DNA of 64,000 nucleotides from Microbacterium sp. BR1. GTDB taxonomy: Bacteria > Actinomycetota > Actinomycetes > Actinomycetales > Microbacteriaceae. A program made the position numbers and the translations under genes. Location of the stretch: contig NZ_NMUN01000004.1 in NCBI RefSeq assembly GCF_002812725.1, positions 1 to 64,000 of the forward strand, read 5' to 3'. Every line of letters begins with the position of its first letter. The first letter of the stretch is position 1. Shown here piece after piece: positions 9,381 through 18,336 of the stretch. Below the pieces are notes generated by a model that made no database searches, had not been told where the DNA came from, and was given only the letters and a program-made list of their open reading frames with translations.

Positions 9381-9397
9381 ATACCCCAGGGGGGTAT
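9381..9397. promoter_or_regulatory. CsoR-type copper operator overlapping the copper operon promoter
   Basis: ATACCCC (9381-9387) and GGGGTAT (9391-9397) form a perfect palindrome with a 3-bp centre. This is the GC-rich inverted repeat recognised by CsoR Cu(I) repressors. The right arm runs into TATCCT (9395-9400), a good -10 hexamer, so bound repressor would block RNA polymerase. The copper chaperone and CopA genes follow 53 nt later. No csoR gene is present in the window. Confidence 0.8.
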
Positions 9398-9449
9398 CCT
9401 GGTTGTCGAACAGTGCACCGTCGAAGATGGCGGGCGAGGAGGCATCCGT

Positions 9450-9662
9450 ATGACGATTCGCACCTACCGTGTCGAGGGAATGACCTGCGGCCACTGTGCC
9501 CGATCGGTCGAGCACGAGGTTTCGGACCTTGCCGGCGTCGAGACGGCGACCGTGGACCTGTCGGCGGCGACCGTTGCCGTCGAGTCGATCGACGAGATCC
9601 CCGAACCGCGACTGGCGGCCGCCGTGGGCGAGGCCGGCTACGCGCTCGCGGGCCGAGCATGA
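9450..9662 (+). CDS. Copper chaperone with heavy-metal-associated domain (CopZ-like)
   Basis: This 70-aa protein is a single HMA domain, with the metal-binding GMTCGHC motif at residues 11-17 and the beta-alpha-beta pattern of copper chaperones. It would carry Cu(I) in the cytosol and deliver it to CopA or to the CsoR repressor. A GGCGAGGAGG ribosome binding site precedes the ATG. It overlaps copA by 4 nt (ATGA) and lies directly behind the CsoR-type operator. Confidence 0.9.
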   Translation: MTIRTYRVEGMTCGHCARSVEHEVSDLAGVETATVDLSAATVAVESIDEIPEPRLAAAVGEAGYALAGRA

Positions 9663-12046
9663 CCGCCGCGACTCCGACGCCCTCCCGTGAGGCGACCCTC
9701 GACATCGAGGGAATGACGTGCGCCAGTTGCGTTGCGCGCGTCGAGAAGCGCCTCGAGAAGGTCGAGGGGGTTTCGGCATCCGTGAACTTGGCAACCGAGT
9801 CGGCGCGTGTCCAGGTGCCCGCGGACGTCGACGATGCGCGGCTCGTCGCGGCGGTGGCGGAAGCCGGATACACCGCGCGGGTTCGTCCCGAGCGCCATGC
9901 GAGCCCTGAGCGCGGGCACGCCCACGACGCCCCCGGCACCGGTGATGAGGGTGCTGACCGTGACCACGAGCCCTCCGTGCACGAACACGAGCACGGCGGA
10001 CACCAGCACGATGTGGAAGACATCCCCGGCCGCACCCGGCTGGCGACGCGGCTGATCGTCAGTGCCGCGCTCGCGCTGCCGGTCGTCGTGCTCGGGATGG
10101 TCCCGGCGTGGCAGTTCGCCGGTTGGCAGTGGGTGTCGCTCGTCCTCGCGACGCCGATCGTGTTCTGGGGAGGATGGCCCTTCCACCGCGCCGCGTTCGC
10201 CGCGGCACGTCACGGAACGGCCACGATGGACACCCTGATCACCCTCGGCACGATGGCGGCCTACGTGTGGAGCGTGTGGGCGCTGTTCTTCGGCAGCGCG
10301 GGGCAGATCGGGCTGCGGCACGAGGTGGTGCTCTTCGGCCCCGTGCACGACGCAACCGCGCTCGTCTACTTCGAGGTCGCGGCGGCGGTCACCGTCTTCC
10401 TGTTGCTCGGTCGGTACATCGAGCAACGCTCGCGGCGCCGCGCCGGGGCCGCACTGCGCTCGCTCATGGACCTCGGGGCGAAGGATGTCGAGCTCGAGGG
10501 TGGCGAGCGGATCCCCGTCGAGCGTCTGCGCGTCGACGACAGGTTCGTCGTGCGTCCGGGAGAGACGATCGCGACGGACGGCATCGTCGTTGAGGGCCGC
10601 GCGGCCGTGGATGCGTCGATGCTCACGGGTGAGGCCGTGCCGGTCGAGGCCGGTGCGGGGGGAGAGGTGACCGGCGGCACGGTCGCGGTCGACGGGCGCC
10701 TGCTCGTCCGCGCGGTCTCGGTGGGTGCCGACACCCGCTTGGCGCACATCGCGCGCCTCGTCGAAGACGCCCAGGCGGGCAAGAGTCGCGTGCAGCGCCT
10801 GGCAGACCGGATCTCGGGCATCTTCGTGCCGATCGTGATCGGGCTCGCCCTCCTGACGCTCATCGCGTGGGTCGCGCTCGGTCAGCCTCTGGCCGCTGGA
10901 TTCACGGCGGCGGTCGCTGTGCTGATCATCGCCTGCCCCTGCGCGCTCGGCCTCGCGACGCCCGTCGCGATCCTCGTGGGAACCGGGCGCGGCGCGCAGC
11001 TGGGCGTGCTGATCACCGGACCCGAGGCCATCGAGTCGGCGAACCGCATCGACACCGTGCTCATCGACAAGACGGGCACGCTCACGACCGGCGCGATGAC
11101 GGTGCGCGAGGTCGTCGTCACCCGACCCGCCCGCGAGGGCATCCGCCGGGACGAGACCGAGCTCCCGGACGAGACGGCGCTTCGGGCCCAGGCCGTGCGG
11201 GTCGCCGCAGCGCTCGAAGCCGGGTCGGAGCATCCGATCGCGCGCGCCATCGTGACACACGACGAGGCGCGGGCGGGGACGGGCGAAGCCGCCCGGCTCG
11301 CGGACTTCCGCAGCCATGCGGGCCGGGGCGTGACCGGCCTCGTCGACGGCGTGCCCGCCTTTGCCGGCAGCGCCGCTTTCGCTCTCGAGCAGACCGGTGC
11401 GTTGCCCGCCGATCTCGATGCCGCCCTCCGCCGCGAGGACGGCAGCTCGGTCATCGTCGTGGGATGGACGGGTTCATCCGGAGAGCTCGCCGCTCGTGCG
11501 GTCTTCGCCGTCGGCGACGAGGTGCGCGAGGGTGCGGTGCGGACCGTCGCGAGCCTGACCGAGCAGGGGATCGAGGTCGTGCTGCTCACGGGTGATGGGC
11601 CCGACGCCGCGCGCACGGTGGCCGCCGCCGTGGGCATCGGCGAGGTCGTTGCCGGAGTGCTGCCCGAGGGCAAGCTGGCAGAGGTCGAGCGCCGTCGTGC
11701 CAGCGGACGCCGGGTGGCGATGGTCGGGGATGGGGTGAACGACGCGGCGGCGCTCGCCGCTGCCGACCTCGGCATCGCGATGGGGGGCGGAACGGATGCG
11801 GCGATGCACGCGAGCGATATCACGCTCGTCCGCAACGATCCCGAGTCGATCGTGACGGCGCTGAGCCTTGCTCGACGCACGATGCGGACGATTCGCGGCA
11901 ACCTGTTCTGGGCCTTCGGCTACAACGTCGCGGCGATCCCGCTCGCTGCCCTGGGCCTGCTCAACCCGATGATCTCGGGCCTGGCGATGGCGTTCTCGAG
12001 CGTGTTCGTCGTGCTGAACAGCCTGCGGCTGCGCTCGGCTCGCTGA
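9659..12046 (+). CDS. copA: Copper-exporting P1B-type ATPase
   Basis: CopA pumps Cu(I) out of the cytosol. The 795-aa product begins with an HMA domain (GMTCASC, C21/C24), followed by a His-rich linker (repeated HEHEHGGHQH-like residues near 100-120) that may bind metal. The ATPase core has the TGEAVPVE actuator loop, the CPC transport motif (C426/C428), the phosphorylation site DKTGTLTTG (D470), HPIARAI and GDGVNDAAAL. The last helices carry YN and the MAFSSVFVVLNSLRL signature of copper ATPases. The frame is open upstream; the ATG at 9659 overlaps the chaperone stop by 4 nt. Confidence 0.95.
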   Translation: MTAATPTPSREATLDIEGMTCASCVARVEKRLEKVEGVSASVNLATESARVQVPADVDDARLVAAVAEAGYTARVRPERHASPERGHAHDAPGTGDEGADRDHEPSVHEHEHGGHQHDVEDIPGRTRLATRLIVSAALALPVVVLGMVPAWQFAGWQWVSLVLATPIVFWGGWPFHRAAFAAARHGTATMDTLITLGTMAAYVWSVWALFFGSAGQIGLRHEVVLFGPVHDATALVYFEVAAAVTVFLLLGRYIEQRSRRRAGAALRSLMDLGAKDVELEGGERIPVERLRVDDRFVVRPGETIATDGIVVEGRAAVDASMLTGEAVPVEAGAGGEVTGGTVAVDGRLLVRAVSVGADTRLAHIARLVEDAQAGKSRVQRLADRISGIFVPIVIGLALLTLIAWVALGQPLAAGFTAAVAVLIIACPCALGLATPVAILVGTGRGAQLGVLITGPEAIESANRIDTVLIDKTGTLTTGAMTVREVVVTRPAREGIRRDETELPDETALRAQAVRVAAALEAGSEHPIARAIVTHDEARAGTGEAARLADFRSHAGRGVTGLVDGVPAFAGSAAFALEQTGALPADLDAALRREDGSSVIVVGWTGSSGELAARAVFAVGDEVREGAVRTVASLTEQGIEVVLLTGDGPDAARTVAAAVGIGEVVAGVLPEGKLAEVERRRASGRRVAMVGDGVNDAAALAAADLGIAMGGGTDAAMHASDITLVRNDPESIVTALSLARRTMRTIRGNLFWAFGYNVAAIPLAALGLLNPMISGLAMAFSSVFVVLNSLRLRSAR

Positions 12047-12148
12047 GACGACGCGTTCGCTGGTCGTCATTCGCACGCGCGGACCGGCGGCACGGGCAGG
12101 CGCGCGGCGACGGTAGGTTAGGGGGAGTCCCTGTGCCGAGAGGATGCC

Positions 12149-12787
12149 ATGCACCCCGACCGATCCGCGTCGCTGCTGCGTCGAGGCCTGCTGGCCGTGG
12201 TGCTCGGGAGTTCGGCGGTGCTCGCGGGATGCTCGGCCACGCCGCAACCGGAGCCGACCAGCACGGGAGACCCGACGCCCGAGATCACGACGCTCGGCGA
12301 GACACCCGGGGCGTCGGCTTCGCCTTCGCCCAGCACCGAGCCCGCGGCGGACATCTCCATCCCCGTGCGATGCGAGGACATCTACTCCGCCGCGATGCTG
12401 TCGGTTCTGGAGTCCGGGAATCCGCCCCTGAACGACCCGGGCGTGACGATGGAATCGACCGAGATCGTCGAGGCGCTCGAGGTGCTCGGCTCGGGAGTGC
12501 AGACGCTTCGGTGCTCGTGGGGTCTGCCGTCGTCATACGGGCTGGCGACGAACGTCACGATCGTCGACGAGGCACAGGCTCGGGCGGTATTGGAATCGCT
12601 TCCCGATCGAGGCTTCGCGTGCGAGGATCTCGCGGATGGGACCGTGTGCCGGGCGCAGCAGAGTGACGGAGAGAACTCGTTCGGAGAGACCCACTATCTG
12701 CGCGCGAACGGCTGGGTGTCCACGCGGTGGATCAACTTCGGTCCTCAGGGCTACACCGAGGACATCGTCGCAACGCTCTGGGGCTGA
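12149..12787 (+). CDS. Putative lipoprotein, unknown function
   Basis: The 212-aa product has an N-terminal signal sequence with lipobox LAGC (C28), then a low-complexity Pro/Ser/Thr linker and a soluble domain with four cysteines (in VRCEDIY, LRCSWG, FACED and TVCRA), which could form two disulfides. I recognise no named family. A TAGGTT hexamer lies about 30 nt upstream and a GAGAGG ribosome binding site precedes the ATG. Its stop codon lies inside a 19-bp tandem repeat. It is probably an exported, membrane-anchored cell-envelope protein. Confidence 0.75.
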   Translation: MHPDRSASLLRRGLLAVVLGSSAVLAGCSATPQPEPTSTGDPTPEITTLGETPGASASPSPSTEPAADISIPVRCEDIYSAAMLSVLESGNPPLNDPGVTMESTEIVEALEVLGSGVQTLRCSWGLPSSYGLATNVTIVDEAQARAVLESLPDRGFACEDLADGTVCRAQQSDGENSFGETHYLRANGWVSTRWINFGPQGYTEDIVATLWG

Positions 12788-12827
12788 CGCCGCGCTCTGG
12801 GGCTGACGCGGCGCTCTGGGGCTGACG
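12774..12827. repeat. 19-bp tandem repeat, almost three units, spanning a stop codon
   Basis: CGCTCTGGGGCTGACGC recurs at 12774, 12793 and 12812 with an exact 19-bp period; the third copy is incomplete. The first unit contains the TGA of the lipoprotein gene and the other two are duplicated stop-codon regions downstream. Replication slippage is the simplest origin. Confidence 0.85.
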
Positions 12828-13055
12828 AGACGCGGCCGACGCGTCGCGGGCACGAGGAGTGCCCCGGATGCCGTAGAATATGCGGGAGGAATGGCGCTGC
12901 GTCGTTCGCGCCGAGGCATCCGCTTCACGCAACGCCCCCGCTTTTCTCGCCCGTGTCTGTCACGGCCCACCAGCCGCCCACGGGGTTTCATCAGTTCGCC
13001 GGCCACACGGTTGGAGATCACACCGGTTCACCCGGTGCACACGCTCAGGAGGAGC

Positions 13056-15233
13056 ATGCCGAGCACGGCACAGTCACAGCTGCACAGGCGTCGCAAACAG
13101 TCGTCCGCACGTCGCGACGACGACGCGCCCCTGATCCCGATCCTCGCGCGCAAGGTGCGCGAGGTCGAGGCGAAGGCCCAGCGCGGCAAGCTGGGACCGA
13201 CCAACCGCGTCAAATTCCAGGTCATCGCATTCCTGGTGCGCGAAGAGCGCGCCCGGGTGAAGACAGACGTCACGGTTCCGGATGCGGTGCGCTCCGAGTC
13301 GCTCAAGCGCCTCGACGGAGTCGCGACCATCCTCGCGAAGACCGCCGCGCGCGACACCTCGCTCATTCAGCTGCTCGAAGTCGACCAGGCGACGTCGCCG
13401 GTCGCCCGGCGCATGCGCCGCGACTGGCTGCTGGAATCGGGTGCCGAGCTGGCACCGGATGAACTCATCATCACGGATGCGGCTCCCGTGCTCGCACCTG
13501 TGGTGCCGCCCGCGCTCGCCGAGAAGCAGGTCGTGCCGCCCGCCATCGAGGCGCGTCAGCTCGCCAACCCCTTCCTCGCGCCCGACCTGGATCGCCCGGT
13601 GCGGCGCGAGAGCCCGCGTCGTCGGCTCGACGGCTGGGAACTGATGGGCCCGCTGTACAAGGCGTTCGAGACGGGTGCCGGGGGCGGTGCCGCGTCGATG
13701 GAGCTGCCTCCCGTTCCCGAGTTCGACCGGCTTTCGCCCAAGGGGCGCGAGATCATGGCGCACCAGTCGCGCTTTCTCGAGTCGGTCCGCGATGGTCACC
13801 GCACATTCCTGCTCGCGGATGAGCCGGGTCTGGGCAAGACAGCGCAGTCGCTCCTCGCGGCATCCGTCGCCAGCGCCTACCCGCTGCTCGCGGTCGTGCC
13901 GAACGTCGTCAAGATGAACTGGGCTCGCGAGGTCGAGCGGTGGACACCGCATCGCCGCGCGACGGTCATCCAGGGTGATGGCGCGACGCTCGACGCCTTC
14001 GCCGACATCTTCATCGTCAACTACGAAATCCTCGATCGCCACCTCGCGTGGCTCAGCTCGATCGGGCTGCGCGGCATGGTCGTGGACGAGGCGCACTTCA
14101 TCAAGAACCTCTCGTCGCAGCGTTCGCAGAACGTGCTGACGCTGGCGGGACGCATCCGCGAGATGACGCCCGGTGGCAACCCGTTGCTCATGGCGCTCAC
14201 GGGCACGCCGCTCATCAACGACGTCGAGGACTTCGACGCGATCTGGCGCTTCCTGGGCTGGACCAACGGCGAGAAGCCCGGTCCCGAGCTGATGGAGAAG
14301 CTCGACGCGACGGGCATGACTCCGGCGGACAAGGCCTTCTATCCCGAGGCGCGCGAGGCCGTCATCTCGATGGGCATCGTCCGTCGCAAGAAGAAGGATG
14401 TCGCGGCCGACCTGCCCGACAAGCTCATCGCCGATCTGCCGGTCGAGCTCGACGACGAATTCGGGCGCTCGATCCGGGACGCCGAGCGCGAGCTCGGTCA
14501 ACGCCTCGCCGATCGGTACCGCCGCATCGTCACGGCGCGCGGCGACCGCGGCATGGGCGCTGGCATGGGCAGCCCTCTCGGTGACGACATCGACGCCGAC
14601 ATCGTCCGGCTCGTGGCGCAGAACGAGCTCGATGAGTCCAAGGCCGCCGGTGCCGGGTCCGAGAACGTCTTCACGATGGTCCGCAAGATCGGTCAGGCGA
14701 AGGCGCACCTCGCGGCCGACTACGCCGTGCAGCTGCAGCGCGCGGTGGGCAAGGTCGTGTTCTTCGCCAAGCACATCGATGTCATGGATGCCGCCGAGGC
14801 GCATTTCGCGTCGGCGGGGTTGAAGACGATCTCGATTCGCGGCGACCAGACGACCGCGAGTCGACAGGACGGGATCGACGCGTTCAACAACGACCCCGCC
14901 GTCGGTATCGCGGTGTGTTCGCTGACGGCCGCCGGTGTCGGACTCAACCTGCAGGCCGCGTCGAACGTCGTGCTCGCCGAGCTCAGCTGGACCGCGGCCG
15001 AGCAGACGCAGGCGATCGACCGCGTGCACCGCATCGGACAGGGCGAACCGGTCACGGCATGGCGCATCATCGCCGCGCACACGATCGACACGAAGATCGC
15101 CGAGCTGATCGACTCGAAGCAGGGGCTGTCCCTGCGTGCTCTCGACGGCGAAGCGGTCGATCCGGCCTCGAGCGATTCCGTCCAGCTCAGCGCCCTCATG
15201 CATCTCACCCGGCGGGCGCTCGGCGGCGAATAG
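13056..15233 (+). CDS. SNF2-family DEAD/DEAH-box helicase-like ATPase
   Basis: The 725-aa product is a SWI2/SNF2-type ATPase that would translocate on or remodel DNA. The first 230 residues are a basic, poorly conserved region. Motif I is DEPGLGKT (about 255-262), motif II is VVDEAHFIKN (about 345), and the C-terminal RecA domain has AGVGLNLQAASNVV and QAIDRVHRIGQG. The start was set at the ATG preceded by AGGAGGAG. The frame is open to an ATG at 12891, itself next to GGGAGGA and downstream of a TAGAAT hexamer (12874-12879), so either a 165-nt leader or a 55-aa Arg/Pro-rich extension exists. The biological role is unknown. Confidence 0.85.
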   Translation: MPSTAQSQLHRRRKQSSARRDDDAPLIPILARKVREVEAKAQRGKLGPTNRVKFQVIAFLVREERARVKTDVTVPDAVRSESLKRLDGVATILAKTAARDTSLIQLLEVDQATSPVARRMRRDWLLESGAELAPDELIITDAAPVLAPVVPPALAEKQVVPPAIEARQLANPFLAPDLDRPVRRESPRRRLDGWELMGPLYKAFETGAGGGAASMELPPVPEFDRLSPKGREIMAHQSRFLESVRDGHRTFLLADEPGLGKTAQSLLAASVASAYPLLAVVPNVVKMNWAREVERWTPHRRATVIQGDGATLDAFADIFIVNYEILDRHLAWLSSIGLRGMVVDEAHFIKNLSSQRSQNVLTLAGRIREMTPGGNPLLMALTGTPLINDVEDFDAIWRFLGWTNGEKPGPELMEKLDATGMTPADKAFYPEAREAVISMGIVRRKKKDVAADLPDKLIADLPVELDDEFGRSIRDAERELGQRLADRYRRIVTARGDRGMGAGMGSPLGDDIDADIVRLVAQNELDESKAAGAGSENVFTMVRKIGQAKAHLAADYAVQLQRAVGKVVFFAKHIDVMDAAEAHFASAGLKTISIRGDQTTASRQDGIDAFNNDPAVGIAVCSLTAAGVGLNLQAASNVVLAELSWTAAEQTQAIDRVHRIGQGEPVTAWRIIAAHTIDTKIAELIDSKQGLSLRALDGEAVDPASSDSVQLSALMHLTRRALGGE

Positions 15234-15353
15234 CGGATTCCGGTACCGGATGCCGCGGGCCCGCTGTCGGGCGTGTGGCAGGTCGGGGCATCCGGCGATA
15301 GTGTGACGGGGGCAGCGTCGCCGGATCCCCCTCCCGAAACGCAAGGATCACAC

Positions 15354-16382
15354 ATGAAGATCGGCATCCTGACCAGCGGCGGCGACTGCCCCGGGCTCAA
15401 CGCGGTCATCCGCGGCGTCGTGCTGAAGGGCACGACCGCGTACGACCTCGAGTTCGTCGGCATCCGTGACGGATGGCGCGGCGTGGTCGACGGGGACTTC
15501 TTCCCCCTGACCCGCCACGAGGTGAAGGGCCTGTCGAAGGTCGGCGGAACGATCCTCGGCACCTCGCGGACGAACCCCTACGAGGGGCCCCGGGGTGGCG
15601 CCGAGAACATCGCGAAGACCCTCTACGGGCATCGGATCGACGGCATCATCGCGATCGGTGGCGAGGGCACGCTCGCCGCGGCCGACCGCCTGTCCAAGGA
15701 CGGCATCAACGTCATCGGCGTGCCGAAGACGATCGACAACGACCTGCTGGCCACGGACTACTCGTTCGGGTTCGACACCGCCGTGAACATCGCCTCCGAG
15801 GCGATGGACCGGCTGCGGACGACGGGCGACTCGCACCAGCGGTGCATGGTCGCCGAGGTCATGGGGCGACACGTGGGCTGGATCGCACTGCACGCGGGTA
15901 TCGCGGCCGGGGCCCACGCCATCCTGATCCCCGAGGTCCCGATGTCGATGGACGACATCTGCGAGCTCGTCTCGAAGGCGCACGACCGGGGCCGCGCGCC
16001 GCTGGTCGTGGTCTCGGAGGGCTTCAAGCTCAAGGACATGGACGAGGCCTTCAGCGACAAGGGTCTCGACGCGTTCAACCGCCCGCGGCTCGGCGGAATC
16101 GGCGAGGTCATCGCACCCGAGATCGAGCGGATCACCGGCATCGAGACGCGGGCTACGGTGCTGGGACACATCCAGCGCGGCGGCTCGCCCTCCGGCTTCG
16201 ACCGGGTGCTGGCGACGCGGCTCGGGCTGCACGCCGCCGATGCCGTGGTGGCCGAGGCATGGGGTCAGATGGTGTCGCTGAAGGGCACGGACATCGTGCG
16301 CGTGCCGTTCGCGGACGCCCTGGGCGAGCTCAACACGGTGCCGCTCTACCGCTACGAAGAGGCCGCGGCGCTCTTCGGCTGA
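15354..16382 (+). CDS. pfkA: 6-phosphofructokinase
   Basis: This glycolytic enzyme phosphorylates fructose 6-phosphate. The 342-aa product starts MKIGILTSGGDCPGLNAVIR and has the catalytic PKTIDND and substrate-binding MGRHVGWIA motifs. At the phosphoryl-donor site it has Gly105 (GGEGT), as in ATP enzymes, but Lys125 (PKTIDND), where E. coli PfkA has Gly and PPi-dependent enzymes have Lys. This mixed pair is known in some actinobacterial relatives, so donor preference cannot be read off with certainty. The ATG follows a GCAAGGA ribosome binding site, about 50 nt after a TAGTGT hexamer. Confidence 0.92.
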   Translation: MKIGILTSGGDCPGLNAVIRGVVLKGTTAYDLEFVGIRDGWRGVVDGDFFPLTRHEVKGLSKVGGTILGTSRTNPYEGPRGGAENIAKTLYGHRIDGIIAIGGEGTLAAADRLSKDGINVIGVPKTIDNDLLATDYSFGFDTAVNIASEAMDRLRTTGDSHQRCMVAEVMGRHVGWIALHAGIAAGAHAILIPEVPMSMDDICELVSKAHDRGRAPLVVVSEGFKLKDMDEAFSDKGLDAFNRPRLGGIGEVIAPEIERITGIETRATVLGHIQRGGSPSGFDRVLATRLGLHAADAVVAEAWGQMVSLKGTDIVRVPFADALGELNTVPLYRYEEAAALFG

Positions 16383-16420
16383 CCCGTCGGGTCGTCGCGC
16401 GGCCCTCCTCGTGCTGTTGA

Positions 16421-16493
16421 TGTCCCACTTTCGCGGGTGAGTGTCCCACTCTCGACCGTTCTGCGCCTCGCGCAGCGGTTGAAAGTGGGACAC
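16421..16493. repeat. TGTCCCACT palindrome, left border of the IS-split locus
   Basis: GTGTCCCACTCTCGACCG (16441-16458) pairs with CGGTTGAAAGTGGGACAC (16476-16493) with two mismatches. The loop contains a further small hairpin (CTGCG/CGCAG). An extra direct copy, TGTCCCACTTTC, lies at 16421-16432. The same core, TGTCCCACTT, recurs in the palindrome at 19044-19094 on the other side of the locus. Confidence 0.8.
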
Positions 16494-16882
16494 GCACACC
16501 CTGAGCGAGCGGCCGGCAGTCCGGGATAGCGGATGTACGGGTGCATCCTCCACAACCGCGCGTGGTCGATGAGAGTCCGCGGCCAGGTGGTGGCCGGTCG
16601 GGTCGTGGCTCGAAGTCCAGGACGCTGGGCGGATGCGACGACCCGAGCCTCTTCCCAGCGATCTTCCTCCGGTGTTCCGAGTGTCTGAGGCGCGAGCGAT
16701 GGGCGTGAACGCCGCACGGCTCTCCCGCAGCGACCTCCGGTCGCCGCATCGCGGGCTGAGAACGTCGCGGTCGCTACCCGTCCCGGCGTCGTCGCTCGAG
16801 ATCGCCGCACAGTATGCGCCGCGGCTCGCAGGCTGGCAGTTCTTCAGCCACGAGACCGCGCTCGAGGCGGCGGGCGTGCCGA

Positions 16883-16890
16883 TGCCGGAA
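16883..16890. repeat. Left target-site duplication of the IS256-family element
   Basis: TGCCGGAA at 16883-16890 is repeated exactly at 18329-18336, directly abutting the two ends of the element. Eight or nine bp is the usual duplication length for IS256-family transposition. Confidence 0.9.
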
Positions 16891-18328
16891 GGGTGCGTCT
16901 CGTAGCTTGGTGTCAATTCCTGCGGGGTTCTCGTCGTCGTTGACGTAGGAGGGCCATCGTGGGATGACCAGTTGTTTCCGCCAAGAAGCAAAGAAGAGAT
17001 CCCACGATGACCCAGAATCAGTCTGCCTTGACGACCCTGATCGCAGAAGTCCTCGCCGATCCTGACCTCGCCCATTCCGACGTGTTCCGTCGGATGCTGC
17101 AGGCGGGGCTGCAGGACCTTGTTGACGCGGAAGCGACCGCGAAGATCGGCGCGGCCCGTTACGAACGCACGGCGGAGCGCACCACGCGTCGCAACGGTGC
17201 TCGCGCGAAGACGCTCGCCACGCCCGCGGGGGAGGTCGACATTCAGATTCCGAAGCTGCGGGAGGGGTCGTTCTTCCCGAGCCTGCTCAGCCCACGCCGC
17301 CGTGTCGACAAGGCGCTCTACGCGGTGATCTGCCAGGCCTGGATCGACGGAGTCTCCACCCGCAAGGTCGACCAGCTCGTCCGCGCGCTGGGCAACGACA
17401 CCGGCATCAGCCGGTCCACCGTCTCCCGCATCTGCTCCGAGATCGATGAGGTGGTGCACGAGTTTCTGCACCGCCGGCTCGATCACACCTGGTTCCCGTA
17501 CCTGTTCCTGGACGCCACCTACCTCGACGTGCGCCACCGTGGCCGGGTTCTCTCCCAAGCCCTCATCGTCGCGACCGGGGTCAGCGGCGACGGCCGTCGG
17601 GAGATCCTCGGGATGGCTCTCGGCGACGCGGAGACGACGGACTTCTGGACCGAGTTCCTCCGCTCCCTCCGCGACCGCGGTCTGAAAGTCTCCACCGACA
17701 CAGACCCGCTCGGCGTGACCCTCGTCACGTCCGACGCTCACGCCGGCATCAAAGCCGCCGTCAAAGCGATCCTCCCCGGATCGGGCTGGCAGAGATGCCG
17801 CGTCCACTTCGCTCGTAACGTCACCCAGAAGCTCGGATCGGCACGCTCCAAGCCCGTCAACGCGCTGATCTCGACGATCTTCGCGCAGACCACCCCCGAG
17901 GCCGTGATCGCCCAGTATCACCAGGTCTCCACGTCCCTCCGCGGGTCGTTCCCGGAGATCGCAGACATGCTCAATGCTGCCGAAGCAGACCTCACCGGAT
18001 TCGCGCCGCTCCCGCGTGAGCATTGGCAGAAGGTCTGGTCCAACAACCCGATCGAGCGCCTCAACCGTGAGATCAAACGCCGCGCCGACGTCGTGCAGAT
18101 CTTCCCCGACCGCGACTCCGTCACCCGCCTCATCGGCGCCGTCCTGCAGGAGCAGCACGAGGAATGGCAATACGGTGAACGCCGCTACCTCTCCGACATC
18201 TCCATGCGCAAACTCGTCCACACACTCCAAGACCACGCCGAGCCTGAGCGCCCCGACCTGTTCCTCACCGCCTGACCCTCACCCATCAAGGAAGCAGCCG
18301 GATTGACACCACAACACGGGACTTGACC
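16891..18328 (+). mobile_element. Complete IS256-family insertion sequence, 1438 bp
   Basis: The element carries one intact transposase gene. Its ends (16891-16919 and the complement of 18300-18328) align without gaps as imperfect 29-bp terminal inverted repeats. The inner block GGTGTCAAT is identical and both ends begin GG. An exact 8-bp direct repeat flanks it. The intact transposase and perfect target duplication suggest a recent insertion. It resembles IS1081-like actinobacterial members, but no database name can be assigned here. Confidence 0.93.
17007..18275 (+). CDS. IS256-family (mutator-type) transposase
   Basis: The 422-aa product is full length for the family. The DDE catalytic residues are visible as D169 in YLFLDATYLDV, D243 in VTSDAHAGIKAAV, and the glutamate of NNPIERLNREIKRR (E350 or E355). 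The conserved CRVHFARNV block lies before the insertion-domain helices. It starts at an ATG about 115 nt inside the left end, after an AAGAAGAG ribosome binding site. No frameshift or stop was found, so it should be active. Confidence 0.96.
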   Translation: MTQNQSALTTLIAEVLADPDLAHSDVFRRMLQAGLQDLVDAEATAKIGAARYERTAERTTRRNGARAKTLATPAGEVDIQIPKLREGSFFPSLLSPRRRVDKALYAVICQAWIDGVSTRKVDQLVRALGNDTGISRSTVSRICSEIDEVVHEFLHRRLDHTWFPYLFLDATYLDVRHRGRVLSQALIVATGVSGDGRREILGMALGDAETTDFWTEFLRSLRDRGLKVSTDTDPLGVTLVTSDAHAGIKAAVKAILPGSGWQRCRVHFARNVTQKLGSARSKPVNALISTIFAQTTPEAVIAQYHQVSTSLRGSFPEIADMLNAAEADLTGFAPLPREHWQKVWSNNPIERLNREIKRRADVVQIFPDRDSVTRLIGAVLQEQHEEWQYGERRYLSDISMRKLVHTLQDHAEPERPDLFLTA

Positions 18329-18336
18329 TGCCGGAA
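18329..18336. repeat. Right target-site duplication of the IS256-family element
   Basis: TGCCGGAA, identical to 16883-16890. The disrupted gene resumes in frame immediately after it at 18337. Confidence 0.9.

Noticed and set aside
12774..12827. Possible CRISPR array from short repeats
   Set aside because: The units are contiguous with no spacers, only three copies, and no cas gene is present; the same holds for the 18-bp and 22-bp repeats at 19108 and 30063.
12891..13055. Longer start for the SNF2-like helicase
   Set aside because: The extension is Arg/Pro-rich and without pattern, while ATG 13056 has a near-perfect AGGAGGAG site; a TAGAAT hexamer upstream keeps the alternative open.
15348..18236. 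962-codon frame on the minus strand
   Set aside because: It runs antisense through pfkA, the TGTCCCACT palindrome, and the IS transposase; no domain pattern and it crosses an insertion boundary, so it is a shadow of well-supported genes.
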